Position numbers and translations under genes: made by a program. The notes under the pieces are model-generated. The model did not search any database. It was not told where the DNA came from and saw only the letters and a list, made by a program, of their open reading frames with translations. A DNA stretch of 64,000 bases from Streptacidiphilus jeojiense (GTDB lineage Bacteria > Actinomycetota > Actinomycetes > Streptomycetales > Streptomycetaceae), in the NCBI RefSeq assembly GCF_000719095.1, contig NZ_JOEH01000036.1:3349-67348 (forward strand), in the 5' to 3' direction. Shown here piece by piece: positions 59,497 through 64,000 of this stretch; position 1 is the stretch's first letter, and every line of letters begins with the position of its first letter.

Positions 59497-59610
59497 GTAG
59501 CTGTGCCGGACAGGGATCCACGCTAGCTGTCCACGACAGCATGCGAGAAATTGCACCTCTGCCAGGGAATGGATGCCGACACGGGCCAGTTAGCTGTCTT
59601 AGACAGCTAA
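59497..59610. promoter_or_regulatory. Three MarR operators TTAGCTGTC-N3-GACAGCTAA
   Basis: A perfect site TTAGCTGTC-TTA-GACAGCTAA is at 59590-59610. A weaker one (CTAGCTGTC-CAC-GACAGCATG) is at about 59523-59543, and a third (GTAGCTGTG-CCG-GACAGG) at about 59497-59517. They lie between divergent marR and the oxidoreductase gene. Confidence 0.65.
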
Positions 59611-59633
59611 ACACGCGCCAATCGGAGGACATG

Positions 59634-60641
59634 ATGAAAGCCATCCAGATGACCGAGCAGGGCGGCCCGGAGGTTCTACGCCTGGTGGACCTGCCCGACC
59701 CGCAGCCCGGCCCGGGGCAGATCCTGATCCGGGTGCAGGCCGCGTCGGTGAACTTCTCCGATGTCATGCGCCGGCGCGGGGACGACTACCCCGTTCCCAC
59801 GCCGTCGCCGTTCGTCCCCGGCGCGGAGGTGTCCGGGACCGTCGCGGCGCTGGGCGAGGGCGTCGAGGAGCCCGCCGTCGGCACACCGGTGTTCGCGATG
59901 GTCGGCGCCGACGCCTCCGGCGGGTACGCCGAACTCGCCCTGGCCTTCGCCGCGAACGTGATCCCCGTCCCGCCGGGGCTGGATCCCGACGCCGCAGCCG
60001 GCATCGTGGTGGCGGGGCTCGCCGCGACCCTAATCCTCACCCGGACCGCCGCCGTCGAGAAGGGCCAGAGCGTGTTCGTCCCGGCCGCAGCCGGCGGCGT
60101 GGGCGGCTACGCCGTGCAGATCGCCAAGCTCCTGGGCGCCGGCACGGTCATCGCGGGCGCGAGCACCGAGGCCAAGCGGAACATCGCACTGGGCCTCGGC
60201 GCCGACCACGCCGTCGACTACAACGACCCCGCCTGGACCAGGACGGTCAGGGACCTCACCGGCGGCACCGGGGTGGACGTGGCGCTGGAGATGTCCGGCG
60301 GCGACCGGCTGGCCCAGACCCTGGGAGTGCTCGCGCCCTTCGGCAGCCTGGTCGTCTTCGGTTCGGTCAGCGGCGCTCCCGGCCGCCTGGACGAGAGGGC
60401 CGTCCTGCCCTGGCTCTACGACCCGGCCCCCAACCAGTCCGTGGTGGGCTTCAATCTCGGCCCGTGGTTCGAGCTGCGCCTGCCGACCGCGGTCGCGGCG
60501 CTGCAGCAGCTGATCGAGTGGGTCGGCTCGGGGCAGGTCCGGGTACCGGTCCCGCACCCGCTCCCGCTGGCCCGGGCCGCCGAGGCGCACCGTCTGCTGG
60601 AGAGCGGGGCCACCACCGGCAAGCTGGTCCTCAAGCCGTGA
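59634..60641 (+). CDS. Zinc-independent quinone oxidoreductase-like MDR protein
   Basis: A 335-residue medium-chain dehydrogenase/reductase of the QOR branch. GPGQILIRVQAASVNFSDVMRR is at residues 27-48, and the cofactor motif is PAAAGGVGGYAVQIAKLLGA (about 143-162, AAxGGVG). The catalytic-zinc cysteines of alcohol dehydrogenases are absent. GADHAVDYND is a conserved NADPH-site segment. GGAGG precedes tandem ATGs (59631 and 59634); the second has better spacing. Probably reduces quinones or enals under MarR control. Confidence 0.87.
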   Translation: MKAIQMTEQGGPEVLRLVDLPDPQPGPGQILIRVQAASVNFSDVMRRRGDDYPVPTPSPFVPGAEVSGTVAALGEGVEEPAVGTPVFAMVGADASGGYAELALAFAANVIPVPPGLDPDAAAGIVVAGLAATLILTRTAAVEKGQSVFVPAAAGGVGGYAVQIAKLLGAGTVIAGASTEAKRNIALGLGADHAVDYNDPAWTRTVRDLTGGTGVDVALEMSGGDRLAQTLGVLAPFGSLVVFGSVSGAPGRLDERAVLPWLYDPAPNQSVVGFNLGPWFELRLPTAVAALQQLIEWVGSGQVRVPVPHPLPLARAAEAHRLLESGATTGKLVLKP

Positions 60642-60648
60642 CAACGGT

Positions 60649-63030
60649 TCAGGGGGCGTACGCCTCCAGCTCGGAGAGCTGGCCGGCGGGCCAGCCGGTG
60701 TTGGCGGTGAAGGTCAGCCGCAGGTAGCGGGTGCTGGTGCCGGACGGGAGGGTGATGGTCACCGCGTTACCGGTGGCCGGATCGAAGGTGCGGCCCGCGG
60801 AGGCGGACAGGGTGGTGTAGCTGGAGTTGTTCGTGCTGCCGAGTACCGAGAGGGTCTGGGTGCGGGCGGACCAGGCCGTGGCCGGGGGCAGCTTGAGCAC
60901 CACCCTGCCCACCGCGCGGGTCGCGCCGAGGTCCACGGTCAGGCTCTGCGGGAAGGCGTTGTCGGTGCTCTCCCAGTAGGTGTTGGCGTCGCCGTCGACC
61001 GTGTTGGCTGCGGTGTAGTTCTGGGTGTGGCCGGTGTCGGAGACCGCCGCGTGCAGGGCCAGGTCGGTGCCTGACGGCGGCGCGGTGGTCGGCGGCGCGG
61101 TGGTCGGCGGCGCGGTGGTCGGGGGTGCGGTGGTCGGCGGCGCCGAGGTGGGCGGGGTGCCGGTGCCCGGGGGCGGGCCGGTCGGCGGCAGCGAGGTCGG
61201 CGCCGGGATCGTGGTCAGCACCGGGGAGGTGCTCCAACCCGAGTTCCCGCTGCCCTGGTTGAAGGCGAAGGTGCCCGCGGTGTTGTTGGGGTAGCCGTAG
61301 TCGTAGGTGCCGGCGACCTTGACGTTGGTCGCGGCCAGCCCGCTGACCTGGGCGGAGCCGGTGGTCTCGGCCTGGAACACGGTGGTTCCGGTCCAGTTGA
61401 CTGTGTTGCCGGTGAGGTTGAGTCCGGTCACCGCGTAGCCGGAGCCGCCGCCGGAGACCATCTCGAAGGCCTCGTAGGGGCTGTAGTCGATCGCGTTGCC
61501 GCTGACGTTGACGGTCGCGTTGGTGAAGGCCGAGTTGTAGGAGTCGAAGCGGATCGCGCCCATCGCATGGCCCCAGTTGGGGTTGAGCGCGCCGGTGCGG
61601 ACCAGGGTGTTGTTCGAGATCGTGGTGGTGCCTGACAGCGGGGTGAACGGTGACAGGAACGCCTGGTTGGAGACGGCGATGCCGCTGCCCAGCGCGTTGG
61701 TGTCGGCGATGGTGTTGCCGCTGACGGTGTTGCCGGAGCCGCCGTAGACCGCGATGCCGTTGGCCAGTGTGGGCTGGACGATGGTGTTGTTGCTCAGCGT
61801 GTTTCCGGTGTCGGGGGCCGGCATGGACCACAGGGCCAGGCCGTCGTCGCCGGTGTTGCGCAGGAAGTTGTTCTTGACGGTGTTGTTGGCGGCGTTGCCG
61901 TTGAAGTTCAGGCCGTCGGCGTCGGTGGAGAGCACGACGCTGTTCTGCACGGTGATCCCGCTGTTGCCGTACTGGAGCCAGAAGCCCACGTTGGTGTCCT
62001 GGATCCACAGTCCGTCGACGTCGGAGCCGGTGCCCAGCGAGCCGTTGACGGCGTTGGCGGTGCTGTCGTCGTGGCGGCCGACCGTGGAGCCGAGGATCGC
62101 GAAGCCGCTGAGGTTGACCGGGCCGGAGACGGCCGAGCTGTTGTTGATGAACTCGTTGGTGGCCAGCTGCGAGTACCAGCTGCCGGCGCCGACGATGGTG
62201 GCCTTGTTGACCTGTAGCGCCGAGGTGATCCGGAAGGTGCCCTGGGGTATCCACACCGGTACGCCCGCTGACGCCGCGGCGGCGATGGCGGTGCGGAAGG
62301 CGTTGGTGGAGTCGCCGCTGCCGCTGGCGTCCGCACCGTCGCTGACCACCGAGATGGAGCCGGCCGGCTGGGTGGCCGGGGCGGCGATGTTGAAGAAGTC
62401 GGCGACGTCGAGGGTGTAGGGCAGGGCGGTGTCGCCGGCGTCCACCTGGAACTTCACCGTCGATCCGGCGGCCACCGCGGCGGGCAGCCGCAGCCGGACG
62501 TCGTCGTAGAGCTTGTGGGTCTTGCTGCCGGCGATGCTGCCGGTGCTGATGTAGCTGTACGCGGAGGTCAGCGACAGCTCGGTGCTGAGCTTGGTCCCGT
62601 TGACGTAGACCGAGAGCTTGCCCGAGGCGCCCTGCGGAACGGCGTAGTGCAGGTCCAGTGCGTTGGCCGGGGCGGTCAGGGTGAACTGCACGTACTGGCC
62701 CTGGCCGGTGAGTTGGACCGCCTGTCGGCCGGACGCCTCGGTGGCCAGGTCGCCCTGGGTGTAGTCCGGGCCGATCAGCTTGCCGTTGGTGCTCGCCTGC
62801 GCGCCTTCGGCCTCGTACTCGACCATGCCGGGAAGGGTGGCCCCGGAGGCGGCGGCCTTCACCGCGGCGGCCTGGACCGGCCCGGTGGGGGCGAGGGCCG
62901 CTGCGGCCTGGTGCGAGGGTGCGGACAGCACCAGTCCGAGGACGGCGGCGACCGCGGCCGTCCCTCCGACCAGCACCTGTGCGCGCCGGGTCCGAGGGAC
63001 GTAGGTGTGCGTGGAGCGGTGATGCACCAT
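60649..63030 (-). CDS. GH87-type alpha-1,3-glucanase (mycodextranase/mutanase-like)
   Basis: A 793-residue secreted enzyme. Signal peptide: residues 1-45. A CBM35/CBM6-like beta-sandwich (about 68-210, VEYEAEGAQAS) precedes the catalytic parallel beta-helix (about 220-620). Family hallmarks there are DADGLNFNGNAANNTVKNNFLRNTGDDGLALWS (catalytic-region Asp pairs near 370-394). A Pro/Thr linker with PPTTA repeats (about 635-660) leads to a C-terminal F5/8 discoidin domain (about 665-793). Substrate is probably alpha-1,3-glucan of fungal walls or bacterial exopolysaccharide. The gene is divergent from another secreted glycosidase at 63505. Confidence 0.82.
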   Translation of the reverse strand: MVHHRSTHTYVPRTRRAQVLVGGTAAVAAVLGLVLSAPSHQAAAALAPTGPVQAAAVKAAASGATLPGMVEYEAEGAQASTNGKLIGPDYTQGDLATEASGRQAVQLTGQGQYVQFTLTAPANALDLHYAVPQGASGKLSVYVNGTKLSTELSLTSAYSYISTGSIAGSKTHKLYDDVRLRLPAAVAAGSTVKFQVDAGDTALPYTLDVADFFNIAAPATQPAGSISVVSDGADASGSGDSTNAFRTAIAAAASAGVPVWIPQGTFRITSALQVNKATIVGAGSWYSQLATNEFINNSSAVSGPVNLSGFAILGSTVGRHDDSTANAVNGSLGTGSDVDGLWIQDTNVGFWLQYGNSGITVQNSVVLSTDADGLNFNGNAANNTVKNNFLRNTGDDGLALWSMPAPDTGNTLSNNTIVQPTLANGIAVYGGSGNTVSGNTIADTNALGSGIAVSNQAFLSPFTPLSGTTTISNNTLVRTGALNPNWGHAMGAIRFDSYNSAFTNATVNVSGNAIDYSPYEAFEMVSGGGSGYAVTGLNLTGNTVNWTGTTVFQAETTGSAQVSGLAATNVKVAGTYDYGYPNNTAGTFAFNQGSGNSGWSTSPVLTTIPAPTSLPPTGPPPGTGTPPTSAPPTTAPPTTAPPTTAPPTTAPPSGTDLALHAAVSDTGHTQNYTAANTVDGDANTYWESTDNAFPQSLTVDLGATRAVGRVVLKLPPATAWSARTQTLSVLGSTNNSSYTTLSASAGRTFDPATGNAVTITLPSGTSTRYLRLTFTANTGWPAGQLSELEAYAP
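61075..61140. repeat. 15-bp tandem repeat encoding PPTTA linker
   Basis: About four copies of GGCGGCGCGGTGGTC encode the PPTTA repeats of the linker between the beta-helix and the discoidin domain, a likely site of length variation. Confidence 0.85.
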
Positions 63031-63109
63031 CAGTCGTGCCCTTCCAGCAAGGAACTCTGCACTCCGGTTCTCGGCCCAAAGGCTTGCTCACAGCGCATGA
63101 CCACGTCAA

Positions 63110-63121
63110 TGGCCTAGGCCA
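63110..63121. promoter_or_regulatory. Palindrome TGGCCTAGGCCA upstream of the glucanase gene
   Basis: A perfect 12-bp palindrome lies 80 bp upstream of the glucanase start. Its TGG-N-CTAG-N-CCA shape is that of HutC/DasR-type GntR operators and chitinase/glycosidase promoter elements of Streptomyces. Confidence 0.5.
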
Positions 63122-63504
63122 ATCCGGAGCCGGTGCCGGGGGCGAGGGCGCGGACAAACGCCAGGCCGGAGGCGTTTGTAAAGAAGTTGTATGAGAAGTG
63201 GGACCAGAGGCTCCGAAAGAGCAAACCATCGACTGAGTTACCGTCAAGTTGCCTAAATGGCCTGCAATTTTCTGACAGAAGGCTGCTTGCGCAACTCTGC
63301 GGGGCCGCCCTACTGTGGCTGGCACCCCGCACGGACGTGGCCCAGGTTCACGTATATGTCCACGATGGCGGCCGGCAATACGCCCCCACACCGCACACCC
63401 CGCGGTCGCAGAACCATCTGGTCGGACAGGTCCTCGGTTCCCCCGCACTGCCGTCGCCACGGGGTCTCCCGGTTGCGGCGACGCCCAGACCACCAGGAGT
63501 TGTT
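63122..63504. other. Remainder of divergent intergenic region
   Basis: Apart from the palindrome just before it, nothing else was recognised in this 383-bp stretch between the two divergent glycosidase genes; a long leader for one or both genes is possible. Confidence 0.3.
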
Positions 63505-64000
63505 GTGGCAGTCTCTCGTCGGACCTTCATGGCGTCCGCGCTGGCAGGAAGCGCCGTCGTCGCAGTAGGAACGCAGTGGTCCCGTACGGCTGAAGCGGCC
63601 GTCGTTCCGGCGGCCAGCCCGGCCGGGGACGTGGTCGGGAAGGTCACCGTCGGCTACCAGGGCTGGTTCGCCTGCATCGGGGACGGGGCCCCGATCAACG
63701 GCTGGTGGCACTGGAGCCAGAACTGGGGCCAGTCACCCTCGCCGACCAACAACGCCATCAAGGCGTGGCCGGACATGCGCGAGTACACCAAGACCTACCA
63801 GACCGCGTACAGCAACTTCGGCAACGGGCAGCCGGCGACGCTGTTCTCGTCCTACGACCAGCAGACGGTGGACACCCACTTCCTGTGGATGCAGCAGAAC
63901 AACATCGACACCGCCGCTCTGCAGCGCTTCAACCCCACCGGCGGTGAGGGGCCGACCCGCGACGCGATGGCCACCAAGGTCAGGAGCTCGGCGGAGAAGT
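63505..64000 (+). CDS. Secreted glycoside hydrolase, GH99/GH71-like (3' end outside window)
   Basis: The first 165 residues are visible. The N-terminus is a Tat signal (SRRTFMASALAGSAVVAVG). The mature start VVGKVTVGYQGWFACIGDGAPINGWWHW followed by ATLFSSYDQQTVDTHFLWMQQNNIDTAALQRF matches the family of GH99-like (endo-alpha-mannosidase fold) and 'xylosidase/arabinosidase' proteins of Streptomyces. Catalytic residues lie beyond the edge. AGGAG precedes the GTG at 63505. It is divergent from the alpha-1,3-glucanase gene. Confidence 0.75.
   Translation, partial: MAVSRRTFMASALAGSAVVAVGTQWSRTAEAAVVPAASPAGDVVGKVTVGYQGWFACIGDGAPINGWWHWSQNWGQSPSPTNNAIKAWPDMREYTKTYQTAYSNFGNGQPATLFSSYDQQTVDTHFLWMQQNNIDTAALQRFNPTGGEGPTRDAMATKVRSSAEK

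Overview
The window is high-GC DNA with Streptomyces-like codon use (strong third-position G/C, GTG starts, purine-rich ribosome binding sites). It carries typical Streptomycetaceae genes: a SARP regulator with NB-ARC and TPR domains, Tat-dependent secreted glycosidases, a chitosanase, a rifamycin phosphotransferase and many TetR/MarR/AraC regulators. It is most likely an accessory or chromosome-arm region of a Streptomyces, Kitasatospora or Streptacidiphilus strain. No rRNA, tRNA, CRISPR array or replication origin was recognised.

Layout. 0-4.85 kb: an amide/amidohydrolase catabolic locus (DUF1097-like membrane protein, cytosine-deaminase-like amidohydrolase, GntR/FCD regulator, acetamidase/formamidase, amidase signature enzyme) with two near-identical GntR-type palindromes. 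4.98-10.8 kb: a hypothetical gene split by a 5.2-kb ISAs1-type transposon with a perfect 10-bp target duplication. Its cargo looks like defence genes: a GIY-YIG-like protein, a zinc-ribbon protein, an FRG-domain protein and a Shedu-type nuclease fused to a degenerate HNH domain. 11-14 kb: broken genes (IS256 and Tn3 transposase remnants, a regulator tail, an AdoHcy-hydrolase-like fragment) around an intact Nudix gene. 14-26.7 kb: amidase, XRE regulator with divergent MFS exporter, large discoidin/beta-helix secreted protein, lytic transglycosylase, peptidoglycan-binding protein and SARP regulator.

26.7-35.6 kb: a LacI-controlled sugar locus (secreted GH-like/FGE-like protein, LacI, rbsK, rbsD, rbsB, rbsA, frameshifted rbsC) with two matching promoter-operator modules. 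35.6-43.4 kb: a Clp-N/HTH regulator with a double operator, an S15 peptidase, rph with its rifamycin-associated element, and an MFS/MarR pair. 43.4-47.5 kb: an IS630 element inserted between marR and a SUKH gene, and a TnpB element inserted into a GNAT acetyltransferase gene. 47.5-54.2 kb: chitosanase, DUF6191 protein, DJ-1/PfpI plus SDR pair, and a Zur-controlled zinc ABC transporter. 54.2-60.6 kb: four regulator/redox-enzyme pairs, mostly divergent, with palindromes between them. 60.6-64 kb: a GH87-type alpha-1,3-glucanase divergent from a truncated GH99/71-like secreted enzyme.

The most notable object is the transposon at 5452-10660. Its outer ends are imperfect inverted repeats, the flanking 10 bp are identical, and removing element plus one duplication restores one open reading frame. 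This suggests that an ISAs1-family transposase moved several defence-like genes using an alternative left end. Three further left-end-like sequences lie inside it, and the resident transposase now has a nonsense codon.
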